DNA from: Methylobacter sp. BlB1
Lineage (GTDB): Bacteria; Pseudomonadota; Gammaproteobacteria; Methylococcales; Methylomonadaceae
Length of the DNA stretch: 64,000 bases
Assembly (NCBI RefSeq): GCF_015476545.1
Contig: NZ_JADMKV010000001.1
Coordinates: 62,001 to 126,000, forward strand
Reading direction: 5' to 3'
The notes below the pieces were generated by a model. The model saw only the letters and a program-made list of their open reading frames with translations. It was not told where the DNA came from and ran no database searches. Numbering within the stretch: the first letter of the stretch is position 1; each line of letters begins with the position of its first letter. The translations under genes and the position numbers were made by a program. Below, in pieces: positions 35,543 through 44,779 of this stretch.

Positions 35543-36753
35543 TGCAACAGGATTATGATTTACTCATTGTAGGCGGCGGTCTGGCCGGCAACAGTCTGGC
35601 GCTGGCGCTGAAAGACACCGGCTTGCGCATGGCCATTATCGAAGTGAATACGCGCGAACAGCTTTATGCCTCCCCGGCCGGCGACAGAGCGCTGGCCTTG
35701 GCCGGCGGCACGGTAAAAATGCTGGAAGCGCTGGGCATCTGGCAGGGCATACGCCAGGCGGCCACGGCGATAAAAAACATCCATATCTCGGATCGCGGCC
35801 ATTTCGGCAAGACCCGGCTGTCTGCGCAACAGGAAAATGTCGATGCGCTGGGGTATGTGATTTCGGCGCGCGACATTGAAACGCATGTGGCCCGGCTTGC
35901 CAGCGAGGCCAATATCGAGCTGATTTGTCCGGCCCGCGTTGTCGGCTTGATGTCCGGCGAGGATGCCATTCATGTCAGCCTGAAACGCGGCGATGAGTCG
36001 TTCAGCCTGTCGGCTAAATTGCTGGTCGGCGCCGATGGCGGCCAGTCATCGGTGCGTAAACTGTTGGACATCGACCAGAAAGCCACTGAATACGGGCAGA
36101 CGGCGCTGGTCACTACGGTTAAAACCTCCGTGCCGCATAACAATACCGCCTATGAGCGTTTTACGGCTTCCGGGCCGCTTGCGCTGCTGCCGAGCGGCAA
36201 CAGCGGGTGCGCTGTGGTCTGGACAAGAACCGATGAAGATGCGAAGGCGTTGATGGCCGGCAGCGAGAAAGACTTTCTGAACGAGCTTCAGGAATGCTTC
36301 GGTTACAGACTGGGCGAGCTTGCTTTAGCCGCTCCCAGGCGGACTTTCCCGTTGTCGCTGATACGTGCGGAAAAAATGGTTTCAGGGCGGGCGGTCATTA
36401 TCGGCAATGCCGCTCATCAATTGCATCCGGTGGCGGGTCAGGGATTTAACCTGGGGTTGCGCGATGTTGTGGCGCTGGCCGAAATGATTATCGAGCAGCA
36501 GGGGGATGGTCAGGATATCGGCGCGGCCGATTTTTTAAATCGCTACGCTAAGGTCCGGCAAAAAGACCACAACCTTGTTATCGGCTTTACCGACAATGTC
36601 GTGCGGATTTTTTCCAATGAATGGCTGGCCCTGGCCCTGGTTAGGAATATCGGCTTGACGCTGCTCGATCATATACCGGCGGCCAAGGCGCTGCTGGCCC
36701 GGCAGGCTATGGGGCTCGTCGGCCGCATGCCGCGATTGGGCAGCAGGAGATAA
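35542..36753 (+). CDS. ubiH: 2-octaprenyl-6-methoxyphenol hydroxylase (UbiH)
   Basis: UbiH is a flavin monooxygenase of ubiquinone biosynthesis that hydroxylates C4 of the ring at the membrane or the Ubi complex. The 403-residue protein has the FAD Rossmann motif GGGLAGNSLALAL (10-22), the DG motif region VGADGGQSSVRKL and the second FAD motif GNAAHQLHPVAGQGFNLGLRD; Asp of the usual GDAAH is Asn here. It overlaps pepP by one base and is followed after 2 bases by its paralogue. The assignment of the two paralogues rests on order and similarity. Confidence 0.9.
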   Translation: MQQDYDLLIVGGGLAGNSLALALKDTGLRMAIIEVNTREQLYASPAGDRALALAGGTVKMLEALGIWQGIRQAATAIKNIHISDRGHFGKTRLSAQQENVDALGYVISARDIETHVARLASEANIELICPARVVGLMSGEDAIHVSLKRGDESFSLSAKLLVGADGGQSSVRKLLDIDQKATEYGQTALVTTVKTSVPHNNTAYERFTASGPLALLPSGNSGCAVVWTRTDEDAKALMAGSEKDFLNELQECFGYRLGELALAAPRRTFPLSLIRAEKMVSGRAVIIGNAAHQLHPVAGQGFNLGLRDVVALAEMIIEQQGDGQDIGAADFLNRYAKVRQKDHNLVIGFTDNVVRIFSNEWLALALVRNIGLTLLDHIPAAKALLARQAMGLVGRMPRLGSRR

Positions 36754-36755
36754 TC

Positions 36756-37991
36756 ATGACTGAACGCTATGAAGTGATCGTCGTCGGCGGCGGCATGGTG
36801 GGTGCGGCGGCGGCCTGTGCCCTGGCGCACGGCGGCATCAGCGTGGCGCTGCTGGATAGGCGCAATCCTGAACGGCACTGGCCGAAAGAGCCGATCGATA
36901 ACCGTGTTTCGGCGTTGACGAAAGCCTCGCAGAATATTCTGGAAATGCTCGGCGCCTGGCCGGGCATGGTGCAGCGCGGCGTATGCGCCTACCGGGATAT
37001 GCGTGTATGGGATGCGCGCGGCGACGGCGAATTGCATTTTGACTGTGCCGATACCGAATTCAACGAACTGGGCCATCTGGTCGAAAACAGGGTGACGGTC
37101 GCGGCCTTATGGGACGTGCTCGATACATTACCTTCGGCGGTCTGTCTAACGCCGGCGGCAGTCGCCGACATGCAGCTGACCGATAACGGCCGGCTGATCA
37201 GGCTGGAAGATGGCCGCCGCCTTGAAGCCGAGCTGGTGATTGCCGCCGACGGGCGCGAATCGGCGTTGAGAAAAATGGCCGGCATAGACGTGACCGGTTG
37301 GGATTATGATCAGGAGGGACTGGTCGCCACGGTCACGACCGAAAAAAGCCACCAGGCAACGGCGTGGCAGCGGTTTCTGGAAGAAGGGCCGCTGGCTTTT
37401 CTGCCTCTGGACAACGGCCAAAGTTCGATTGTCTGGACTTTGAGCACGAAAACGGCAAAAAAGTATCTGACCTTGAATGACGCCGATTTCCTCCAGGCGC
37501 TGGAACAGGCCTCGGGCGGCATTCTGGGCAAAATGCTGGCAGTAGGGCCCAGGGCCGCGGTTTCTTTGCGGTTTCAATATGCCAACCGTTATACCGACCG
37601 GCATCTCGCATTGGTTGGCGATGCCGCCCATGCCATGCATCCGTTGGCCGGACAGGGCGCAAATGCCGGCCTGCTGGATGCGGCGGCGATTGCCGAGCTG
37701 GTGATTGAAGCCAAACAGCAGCGGCGGCCATTGTCCGGTTCCGCTTATTTACGCCGCTACGAACGCTGGCGTAAAGGCGACAATCTGATGATGATGGCGA
37801 GCATGGATGCGCTCAACAAAACCTATAAAGTGTCATCGCCGCCCTTTATTGGCCTGCGTTCGGCTGGCATGAACTGGGTAAACCACACGGCTGTCGTGAA
37901 AGCGTATTTCAACCATTACGCCATGGGCTTGCGCGAGGATTTGCCCAAATTAGCCAAAGCCCAGGCTTGCTGGCAAGTCGTTCAGAGTTAG
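36756..37991 (+). CDS. ubiI: 2-octaprenylphenol hydroxylase-type FAD monooxygenase (UbiI/VisC)
   Basis: The 411-residue member of the UbiH/COQ6 family has the FAD motif GGGMVGAAAACALA and the DG motif AADGRESALRKMAG. The second FAD motif is GDAAHAMHPLAGQGANAGLLD. In E. coli UbiI hydroxylates C5 of the ubiquinone precursor; UbiF (C6) has the same fold, so the exact position acted on is uncertain. It is the last gene of the ygfB-pepP-ubiH-ubiI group. Confidence 0.87.
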   Translation: MTERYEVIVVGGGMVGAAAACALAHGGISVALLDRRNPERHWPKEPIDNRVSALTKASQNILEMLGAWPGMVQRGVCAYRDMRVWDARGDGELHFDCADTEFNELGHLVENRVTVAALWDVLDTLPSAVCLTPAAVADMQLTDNGRLIRLEDGRRLEAELVIAADGRESALRKMAGIDVTGWDYDQEGLVATVTTEKSHQATAWQRFLEEGPLAFLPLDNGQSSIVWTLSTKTAKKYLTLNDADFLQALEQASGGILGKMLAVGPRAAVSLRFQYANRYTDRHLALVGDAAHAMHPLAGQGANAGLLDAAAIAELVIEAKQQRRPLSGSAYLRRYERWRKGDNLMMMASMDALNKTYKVSSPPFIGLRSAGMNWVNHTAVVKAYFNHYAMGLREDLPKLAKAQACWQVVQS

Positions 37992-38154
37992 CGACAAGTG
38001 CCGAAAAGCCCGCGTTTATGCGTATTTGGTATTTACCCTGCTCGCCGGCTTCTGGTATATTCCGAAATTAGCGATTTGGTTTGCCCGCCTACAGGCTGCG
38101 CTTATTTCAGGGCAATAAAATAATAAAAATTAACTTAAGAGGTGGAGAGGTGTT

Positions 38155-38625
38155 ATGGCTGAAGTGTTGTTTATATTAACTACTATTTTCGTGGCTTATG
38201 TCGTTTATGCGGTTGTAAACGATCAGCGGGCTACGGCTAAATCGACAGTGCCGCAGGTAAAATCTGAAAAGCAGGAAGTAGCGGCGGTGCAGCCACAGGC
38301 CGCGGCGGCGCCCCAGAAAGAAGCGCCGGCGGCGAGAAGGGCGGCGGCCAGACCTGCAGCGGCGGCCAGAAGAGCAGCTCCTGCGAAGCCTGCTGCTGCT
38401 CCAGCACCAGAGGCGGGCAAAGGCGAAGTGCGCAATCCGGCTACGGGAGAAGTCGTTTCAGCCCACAGCAATTACCGCTTTACCAAGCGTTGGGTAAAAG
38501 AGGCGCTGGTAGCGGAAGGTTTGCTTGATAAAATTTACAAGAATAATGAATTGGATGCCGCTGCCGAAGCGAAAATAAAAGGCGCTATGGCGAAGCTGGC
38601 ATCCATGGATAAATATCAGGCTTAA
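38155..38625 (+). CDS. Membrane-anchored Ala/Pro/Arg-rich protein
   Basis: The 156-residue protein has one N-terminal TM helix (about 4-22). A low-complexity region of Ala, Pro, Arg and Lys (about 50-105, with repeated ARRAAARPAAAARR-like units) resembles histone-H1-like tails. A small folded-looking C-terminal domain (about 110-156: NPATGEVVSAHSNYRFTKRW, then two helices) follows. A strong AGGTGGAGAGG precedes the start. I recognise no family for the C-terminal part. The basic tail could bind nucleic acid or an acidic polymer near the membrane, which is speculative. It converges with pilR. Confidence 0.7.
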   Translation: MAEVLFILTTIFVAYVVYAVVNDQRATAKSTVPQVKSEKQEVAAVQPQAAAAPQKEAPAARRAAARPAAAARRAAPAKPAAAPAPEAGKGEVRNPATGEVVSAHSNYRFTKRWVKEALVAEGLLDKIYKNNELDAAAEAKIKGAMAKLASMDKYQA

Positions 38626-38637
38626 CACCGCCTGGGC

Positions 38638-38665
38638 TAACCGGCAGTGGTTCAGTTGCCGGTTA
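38638..38665. terminator. Bidirectional hairpin at the end of pilR
   Basis: TAACCGGCA (38638-38646) and TGCCGGTTA (38657-38665) form a perfect 9-bp stem with a 10-base loop between two convergent genes. The right arm includes the pilR stop codon. No T-tract is present. Confidence 0.5.
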
Positions 38666-40012
38666 ATTATCCAGATCCAGTTTCTTCAAACGATAGCGTA
38701 AGGATCGAAAAGACAGCCCCAGCTGTTTGGCGGCGGCCGTCTTGTTCCATTTGTTTTCTTCCAGGGCGATGACGATCGCCTTGCGTTCGATTTGCTCCAG
38801 ATAATCTTCCAGCGATCCCTGAGCCGGGTCATAAGCCGGCGAGTCGGCGATGACATGCGCGCCTACCGGCAGGTTCAGGTCGTCGATTTCGATGCTTTTG
38901 CCGTCATACAAGGCCAGAGCCCGTTCCAGAATGTTCTCAAGCTCGCGCACATTGCCGGGAAAATGATATTGCTGCAATGCCGACAGGGCCGAGGCCGACA
39001 CTGCAGGTTTGTTCAGGCCGCCAGCTTGCGTGAGCTTCGTCAATATGTGGTCGGTAAGGATGGGTATGTCTATGGCGCGCTCCCGCAAAGGCGGCACATA
39101 CAGGTCGATGACGTTGATGCGGTAGTACAAATCCTGCCTGAACGTGCCGGCCTGGACCATATCGGCCAGGTTGCGGTAGGTGGCGCTGAGCAGGCGGACG
39201 TCAACGGGAATTTCCTGATGTTCGCCGACGGGGCGTATTCTCTTTTCCTGAATGGCGCGCAGCAGTTTTACCTGCAGGGATTGAGGCAGTTCCGCGATTT
39301 CATCGAGAAATAAGGTGCCGCCTTCAGCAGCTTGGAACAGGCCTTTCTTATCGCTGACCGCGCCGGTAAAACTGCCTTTTTTATGGCCGAAGAACTCGCT
39401 TTCCATCAGTTCATGAGGAATAGCGCCGCAGTTTATGGCCACAAAAGGCTTGTCGCTGCGCGAACTCTGCTGATGGATGAGCCGGGCGACCAGTTCCTTG
39501 CCCGAGCCGGATTCGCCGCTGATATAAACCGGAGCCTGGCTGAGTGCCAGCTTGGTTATTTTGCTGCGGATGGCGCACATGACCGGCGATTCGCCCAGCA
39601 ATAGATGCCGGGTTCGCCTGTCTTTGGCGGGGTATGTTGTGGCGTTGGCAAGTTTCAGCGCACTGCTCACCATTTGCCTGAGCGCAGATAAGTCGACCGG
39701 TTTCGAGACAAAATCAAAAGCGCCTTTCTTCATGGCCTGAATCGCCGTATCCATATTGCCATGCGCGGTAATAACGGCAACCGGCATCGGGGCGCAATTC
39801 GAGTGTATATGATCCAGCAGATCAAGGCCATTGCCGTCGGGCAGCTTCATATCGGTCAGGCAAAGATCGAACGGATGCTGTTGCAGCAGGGCTTTTGCTT
39901 TGCCGATATTGTCGGCGCAGTGTGTCTGGATATCCATGCGGTTAAGGGTTATTTCCAGTAACTCGCAGATATCGGGTTCATCATCGACAATCAATGTCAG
40001 TGGTTTTTTCAT
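38663..40012 (-). CDS. pilR: Sigma-54-dependent response regulator PilR
   Basis: PilR activates pilin transcription with RpoN when phosphorylated by PilS. The 449-residue protein has a receiver domain (D54 acceptor, D10-D11 pocket, K104). The AAA+ domain carries Walker A GESGSGKE (166-173) and the sigma-54 loop GSFTGA (213-218). A Fis-type helix-turn-helix lies at the C-terminus ([20 protein letters not shown]). The GSFTGA variant is also found in Pseudomonas PilR. It overlaps pilS by 4 bases. No pilin gene lies in the window, so the targets are elsewhere. An NtrC-like role for another pathway cannot be fully excluded. Confidence 0.87.
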   Translation of the reverse strand: MKKPLTLIVDDEPDICELLEITLNRMDIQTHCADNIGKAKALLQQHPFDLCLTDMKLPDGNGLDLLDHIHSNCAPMPVAVITAHGNMDTAIQAMKKGAFDFVSKPVDLSALRQMVSSALKLANATTYPAKDRRTRHLLLGESPVMCAIRSKITKLALSQAPVYISGESGSGKELVARLIHQQSSRSDKPFVAINCGAIPHELMESEFFGHKKGSFTGAVSDKKGLFQAAEGGTLFLDEIAELPQSLQVKLLRAIQEKRIRPVGEHQEIPVDVRLLSATYRNLADMVQAGTFRQDLYYRINVIDLYVPPLRERAIDIPILTDHILTKLTQAGGLNKPAVSASALSALQQYHFPGNVRELENILERALALYDGKSIEIDDLNLPVGAHVIADSPAYDPAQGSLEDYLEQIERKAIVIALEENKWNKTAAAKQLGLSFRSLRYRLKKLDLDN

Positions 40013-41652
40013 ATTTCTATTAACTTATTTTCCGCATCGGGCAGGCAGAGCTTGAAGCAACTCCGGTTTTTTTCCGTTAAATAATAGCTCAATTTTGCTT
40101 GGTTGAGTTCTGCCAGCTCCCGAGAAATATAAAGGCCTAGCCCGGTGCCGCTGGACGAAGTCGTGAAAAAGGGCTCAAAAAGATGACAGATCTGCTCAGG
40201 AGACAGACCGGAGCCGTTGTCGATGATTTCTATGCACGGCGCCTGTCCGCTGATGCGGGCCTGCAGTATGATCTTTCCCAGCTCCGGTTTGCCGTACCGG
40301 AGGGCATTCAGACATAGATTGTCCAGAATCTGCTTTAAGTGATCGGGGTCTATTAGGGCGTATAAAGGTTCAGTACTTACAGAGAGCTTGAAGGTGTCGG
40401 CAGCGATAGTCTGATCGAGCATAAAATTGTTCAGGTAATCGATCAGCCAAGGCTTCAACTGGATTTTTTTTCGCCTCGACGCGTTCCTCCTGGAAAGCTG
40501 TAGGATATCTTCAATAATGCGATTGACGCGGCCGGCGTGGGTCTGAATGATTTCGGTCAGGCGCTTGTCCTGGGCCGATAACTGAGGGTTTTCCGACAGC
40601 AATTGTCCGGCATGGCTGATGGCGCCCAGCGGATTGCGTATTTCATGGGCGATGCTGGCCGTGAGCCGGCCCAGGGATGCCAGTTTACTTTGCTGCAGGC
40701 GCTGATTATAAAGCGCGATGTCTTCAAACATGATCAGGTACAGGCATTCCTGCTGCGTCGGCAGCGGCATGAAACGGATATGAATTTCGGACCGGTTCGG
40801 CAGTTGCAGCTGTGCAATTGCCTGTTCAGGCTCGTTGAGCCAGATCTGAAAAGCCAGCCATAACTGTTCCGAAATATCGGCCAGCGTGGTCGGCATGGCT
40901 TGCAGATTGGCCAGCCGCAAGGCTGCTTCGTTGGCCATCTGGATAGCCTGTTTTTTATTGGCGATGATGATGCCCGACTGCAGATGCTGGATAATGTAAT
41001 GGTTCAACTCTTCCAGTTGCGTGATGGTCTGTTTTTGCTGATGAGCCAGTTGCACCGTCTGTTCACTGCGCTTCGCCAGCACATAGGACAACAGGGCGAT
41101 CGTGAAGAACGAGGCTCCCAGCATGCCGGCGTATATGTAAGACGTTTTTTCAAAAAGGCCGGCCTGATCGGCATAAATCTGTTCGGACAGGACGGCCAGG
41201 CTGGCGACAGCGGCAAAATACATCGCGCAGCGGCCGCCGATCAACAGACCGCCATAGGCGATGGAGACGGCGAGCAGTATGCCTATGCCGCTATTGATGC
41301 CGCCGCAGGCATGCATCAGCAATGTGAGAATGATGATGTCGGTAAAAATAAGCAGCTGTGCCTGCAGCGTATAGCCGGTCAGCCGCCAAGCTATGCAGAT
41401 GCTGGAGACGGCAGACAATATGACATAGCTCTGGCTGCTGTAAATATAGAGTTGGCGGTCGTATGATCCAAGCGAAGAGGGCCCTATCTGGCCTTGAAAT
41501 AACACGATAAACAGCGTGGCCAGAATAAAACGGTAAGTCAGGAAAACCTTCAGTAGCAGCCAGGCTTGCTTGGCGGGAATGCCGTAGCCTTTGGAGAACG
41601 GGCAGGGAAAAATGGTCTCATGCGTATTATCTGACATGGATGGTTTTAACAA
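40009..41652 (-). CDS. pilS: Sensor histidine kinase PilS
   Basis: The 547-residue membrane kinase has about six N-terminal TM helices (35-195), a PAS-like domain (about 215-315), and HisKA with H336 in SIAHEIRNPLGAISHAG. The HATPase_c domain has the N box DNLCLNALRYG and G boxes IDNGSGLSP and GSGTGLGLYISREL. The layout is that of Pseudomonas PilS, which senses pilin in the membrane. It is the first gene of the pilS-pilR pair and diverges from sucC across about 140 bases. Confidence 0.87.
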   Translation of the reverse strand: MLKPSMSDNTHETIFPCPFSKGYGIPAKQAWLLLKVFLTYRFILATLFIVLFQGQIGPSSLGSYDRQLYIYSSQSYVILSAVSSICIAWRLTGYTLQAQLLIFTDIIILTLLMHACGGINSGIGILLAVSIAYGGLLIGGRCAMYFAAVASLAVLSEQIYADQAGLFEKTSYIYAGMLGASFFTIALLSYVLAKRSEQTVQLAHQQKQTITQLEELNHYIIQHLQSGIIIANKKQAIQMANEAALRLANLQAMPTTLADISEQLWLAFQIWLNEPEQAIAQLQLPNRSEIHIRFMPLPTQQECLYLIMFEDIALYNQRLQQSKLASLGRLTASIAHEIRNPLGAISHAGQLLSENPQLSAQDKRLTEIIQTHAGRVNRIIEDILQLSRRNASRRKKIQLKPWLIDYLNNFMLDQTIAADTFKLSVSTEPLYALIDPDHLKQILDNLCLNALRYGKPELGKIILQARISGQAPCIEIIDNGSGLSPEQICHLFEPFFTTSSSGTGLGLYISRELAELNQAKLSYYLTEKNRSCFKLCLPDAENKLIEI

Positions 41653-41794
41653 TAGCGTTTTGCAGGGACTTGGTTAGAATAGCAGATTTCCCCAGTTTTA
41701 CTGGCGGATCGGATTGAACTGAACCATCATAGCATCGATGCAAAGGCTTGAGAAAATACCCTCCGGTCGTTGCCGGTCAAACCAGGAGCGATAA

Positions 41795-42961
41795 ATGAAC
41801 ATTCATGAATACCAGGCAAAAAGGTTGTTTAGGGATTACGGCATCGCCGTCCCGGAGGGCCATCAGGCCGATACCCCCGAGCATGCCGGGCAGGTTGCCA
41901 GAGAACTGGGCGGCAGCGGCTGGGTTGTGAAGGCTCAGGTGCATGCGGGCGGCCGCGGCAAGGCTGGCGGCGTAAGATTGGCCCATAGCCATCAGGAAGT
42001 CTTGGACTTCAGCCGCGATATGCTGGGCAAGCGTCTTGTAACCGCGCAGACCGACAGTGCCGGTTTGCCGGTCGAGAGGCTGCTCATCGAGAAAATCTAT
42101 CCGATCAAAAGCGAATTCTACCTGAGCGCCCTGGTCGACCGCGTCAGCAGCCGCATCCTGTTTATCGCTTCCGCGGCCGGCGGCATGGATATCGAAGCTG
42201 TCGCCAGGGATACGCCGGAACGGATCATCTCGCTGCAAATCCATCCGGCAGCGGGTCTGCAAAGCTATCAGTGCCGGAAAATCGCCTTCGCCCTGCAACT
42301 GGCCGGCGAGCAGATCAAGGCGCTGGAAACCATCATGCGCGGCATGTATCAGCTGCTGCTGGCTAAGGATGCCAGCCAGATTGAAATCAATCCCCTGATA
42401 CTGACCGAGCAGGGCCAGTTGCTGGCGCTGGATGCCAAGATTAATTTCGACGACAACGCCGTCGCCATGCACCCTGACATTCTGGACATGCGCGATCCGG
42501 GCCAGGAAGACCGAAAAGAAAACAAGGCGCAGCAATACGGGCTTAATTACATCACGCTGGACGGTACTATCGGCTGCATGGTCAACGGCGCAGGTCTCGC
42601 CATGGCGACCATGGATCTGGTGAAGCTGAATGGCGGCGCGCCGGCCAATTTTCTCGATGTCGGCGGCGGTACGACGCCGGAAAGAGTCGCCGAAGCGTTC
42701 AAGCTGATACTGTCCGACGGCAAGGTGAAAGCCATACTGATCAATATCTTCGGCGGCATCGTGCAATGCGACATTATCGCGCGCGGCATTCTGGCGGCGG
42801 TTAAAGAGGTGCATGTGAAGGTGCCGGTCGTGGTCCGGCTGGAAGGCACCAATGCCGAGGCGGGCCGCCAGCTATTGGCCGATTCCGGCCTGAATTTGAT
42901 TGCAGAAACAGATCTGGCGACTGCCGCAGCGCAAGTTGTCGCCTTAGCGGAGGCCGCATGA
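41795..42961 (+). CDS. sucC: Succinate-CoA ligase, beta subunit
   Basis: SucC with SucD couples succinyl-CoA cleavage to nucleotide triphosphate formation in the TCA cycle. The 388-residue protein has an ATP-grasp domain ([36 protein letters not shown]) and the CoA-ligase domain ([13 protein letters not shown]). It aligns with E. coli SucC along its length. Malate-CoA ligase (MtkA) is a close relative in methylotrophs, but the alpha partner here is more like SucD, which favours succinate. It overlaps sucD by 4 bases. CAGGAG lies before the ATG. Confidence 0.9.
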   Translation: MNIHEYQAKRLFRDYGIAVPEGHQADTPEHAGQVARELGGSGWVVKAQVHAGGRGKAGGVRLAHSHQEVLDFSRDMLGKRLVTAQTDSAGLPVERLLIEKIYPIKSEFYLSALVDRVSSRILFIASAAGGMDIEAVARDTPERIISLQIHPAAGLQSYQCRKIAFALQLAGEQIKALETIMRGMYQLLLAKDASQIEINPLILTEQGQLLALDAKINFDDNAVAMHPDILDMRDPGQEDRKENKAQQYGLNYITLDGTIGCMVNGAGLAMATMDLVKLNGGAPANFLDVGGGTTPERVAEAFKLILSDGKVKAILINIFGGIVQCDIIARGILAAVKEVHVKVPVVVRLEGTNAEAGRQLLADSGLNLIAETDLATAAAQVVALAEAA

Positions 42962-43827
42962 GCATTTTGATCGACAAGCATACCAGAGTGATTTGCCAGG
43001 GCTTTACCGGCAAGCAGGGCACGTTCCATTCCGAACAGACGCTGGCGTACGGCACGCAGCTGGTTGGCGGCGTGACGCCGGGCCGCGGCGGCGACACGCA
43101 TCTGGGCCTGCCGGTCTTCGATACCGTCGAGGCCGCGGTTAGGCAGACCGGCGCCGATGCGACCATGATCTATGTGCCGCCTTTTTATGCGGCCGACGCC
43201 ATTCTGGAAGCCGTCGATGCCGGCATCAGGATCATCGTCTGCATCACGGAAGGCATTCCGGTATTGCATATGCTGCGCGTCAAGGCCGCCATGGCCGGCA
43301 CCGACGCCTTGCTGATCGGGCCGAATTGTCCTGGGGTGATTACGCCGGGCCAATGCAAGATCGGCATCATGCCGGGCCATATCCATCTGCCGGGCGCCAT
43401 TGGCATCGTCTCGCGTTCCGGCACCTTGACCTATGAGGCCGTCAACCAGACGACCAAACAAGGGCTGGGGCAGAGCACCTGCGTCGGCATAGGCGGCGAT
43501 CCTATTCACGGCATGAACTTTATCGACGTGCTCAGCCGTTTCGAGCAGGACGAACAGACTCGCGGCATCGTCATGGTCGGGGAGATTGGCGGCGGCGAGG
43601 AAGAGGATGCGGCCGACTATATCAAGGCGCATGTCACGAAACCGGTCGTATCCTATATCGCGGGCCAGACGGCGCCGCCTGGCAAGCGCATGGGCCATGC
43701 CGGCGCCATCATCACGGGCGGCAAGGGCACGGCCGCAGGCAAAATCGCCGCGCTTAAGGCGGCCGGCATCGAAGTCGTCAATTCACCGGCCGACATCGGC
43801 GTGGCGATGCAGCGCTGTCTGCAATAA
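42958..43827 (+). CDS. sucD: Succinate-CoA ligase, alpha subunit
   Basis: The 289-residue alpha subunit begins [20 protein letters not shown], close to E. coli SucD. It carries the CoA-binding Rossmann domain and the phosphorylated His H247 in [10 protein letters not shown]. The block [20 protein letters not shown] is also SucD-like. The gene is translationally coupled to sucC. Unlike in E. coli the pair is not beside sucAB. The next gene, 52 bases downstream, encodes an unrelated membrane protein. Confidence 0.92.
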   Translation: MSILIDKHTRVICQGFTGKQGTFHSEQTLAYGTQLVGGVTPGRGGDTHLGLPVFDTVEAAVRQTGADATMIYVPPFYAADAILEAVDAGIRIIVCITEGIPVLHMLRVKAAMAGTDALLIGPNCPGVITPGQCKIGIMPGHIHLPGAIGIVSRSGTLTYEAVNQTTKQGLGQSTCVGIGGDPIHGMNFIDVLSRFEQDEQTRGIVMVGEIGGGEEEDAADYIKAHVTKPVVSYIAGQTAPPGKRMGHAGAIITGGKGTAAGKIAALKAAGIEVVNSPADIGVAMQRCLQ

Positions 43828-43879
43828 CGACCGAACGGATGATAGACAACACGGTACGCGAAGCACGCCAGGACAGCTT

Positions 43880-44677
43880 ATGAACCGATCAGTCCGAAGC
43901 TTTATCGTTCTGTTCACTATTATCGCGTTGATTGCGGTTTTCACGCTGGTGCCTAAGATACCGCAGGATCTGAATTATCATGATTTCGGCGATCAGAAGC
44001 AGATTCTGGGCATTCCCAACTTCTGGAATGTCATGACCAGCCTGCCTTTTTTGATCGTCGGTTTGATGGGCATGCGGCAGATCATGATCAACCGGCTTGA
44101 TGGCGGCTTGCCGCAATTGCGCTCGGCTTATTTGATGTTTTTCATTGGCGTCGGCCTGACTGGTCTGGGATCGGGCTATTACCATTTAAATCCTGACAAC
44201 GGGACGCTGGTTTGGGATAGACTGCCGATGACGATAGCCTTTATGGCGCTGTTTTCAGCCATAGTCGGCGAGTTCCTATCCATTGAATGGGGCAGGCGGC
44301 TGCTCTATCCGCTGATCCTGATCGGCATGGCATCGGTGATTTACTGGCACTGGAGCGAACAGCAGGGGCTCGGCGATTTGCGCTTTTACGGCCTGGTTCA
44401 GTTTCTGCCCATGCTGCTGATTCCGGTCATGCTGGTATTCTGCCAGCCGCGGCTTTCCGGCAATGGTTATTTGTGGGGCATCGTCGGCATCTATGTTGCA
44501 GCTAAACTGGCGGAAGCCGGCGATGCGGTCATCTACGAGCACCTGCGCTTTTTGAGCGGGCACTCGCTCAAACATCTGCTGGCCGCCGGCGGAGCCGGTC
44601 TGTTCCTGATTGCATTGCAAAAGCGCGTGCCGGTACAGCAGGTGGTTAAGTCAGAAACCGGTGTCATTGCCAAATAA
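43880..44677 (+). CDS. Ceramidase-like (CREST superfamily) membrane protein
   Basis: The 265-residue protein has seven or so TM helices and the metal-site pattern of alkaline ceramidases and CREST hydrolases: SGYYHLNPDN with WDRLPMTIAFM after helix 3, and SGHSLKHLLAAGG near the end. Such proteins hydrolyse amides or esters in membranes; the bacterial substrate is not known. The ATG at 43880 is preferred; in-frame extension upstream would overlap sucD and add no TM sequence. It may be read through from sucCD. Confidence 0.8.
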   Translation: MNRSVRSFIVLFTIIALIAVFTLVPKIPQDLNYHDFGDQKQILGIPNFWNVMTSLPFLIVGLMGMRQIMINRLDGGLPQLRSAYLMFFIGVGLTGLGSGYYHLNPDNGTLVWDRLPMTIAFMALFSAIVGEFLSIEWGRRLLYPLILIGMASVIYWHWSEQQGLGDLRFYGLVQFLPMLLIPVMLVFCQPRLSGNGYLWGIVGIYVAAKLAEAGDAVIYEHLRFLSGHSLKHLLAAGGAGLFLIALQKRVPVQQVVKSETGVIAK

Positions 44678-44779
44678 GGTTTTGTTATGATCAGCCTATA
44701 GGCCTGATTTCGTACGTCTACAGATTTCTTTGCCGTTTTTGCAGTCAAATATTCAACCTCAGTTATTGTTAATCCATAC

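Noticed and set aside
41777-42814. 345-codon minus-strand frame opposite sucC
   Set aside because: Antisense to sucC, with no protein features of its own.
42547-43698. 383-codon minus-strand frame opposite sucC and sucD
   Set aside because: It lies antisense to two clearly conserved enzyme genes; the long frame follows from their codon composition.
41795-43827. Malate-CoA ligase (mtkA-mtkB) instead of sucC-sucD
   Set aside because: The alpha subunit follows E. coli SucD more closely than methylotroph MtkB in several blocks (for example [16 protein letters not shown]); a phylogeny would settle it.
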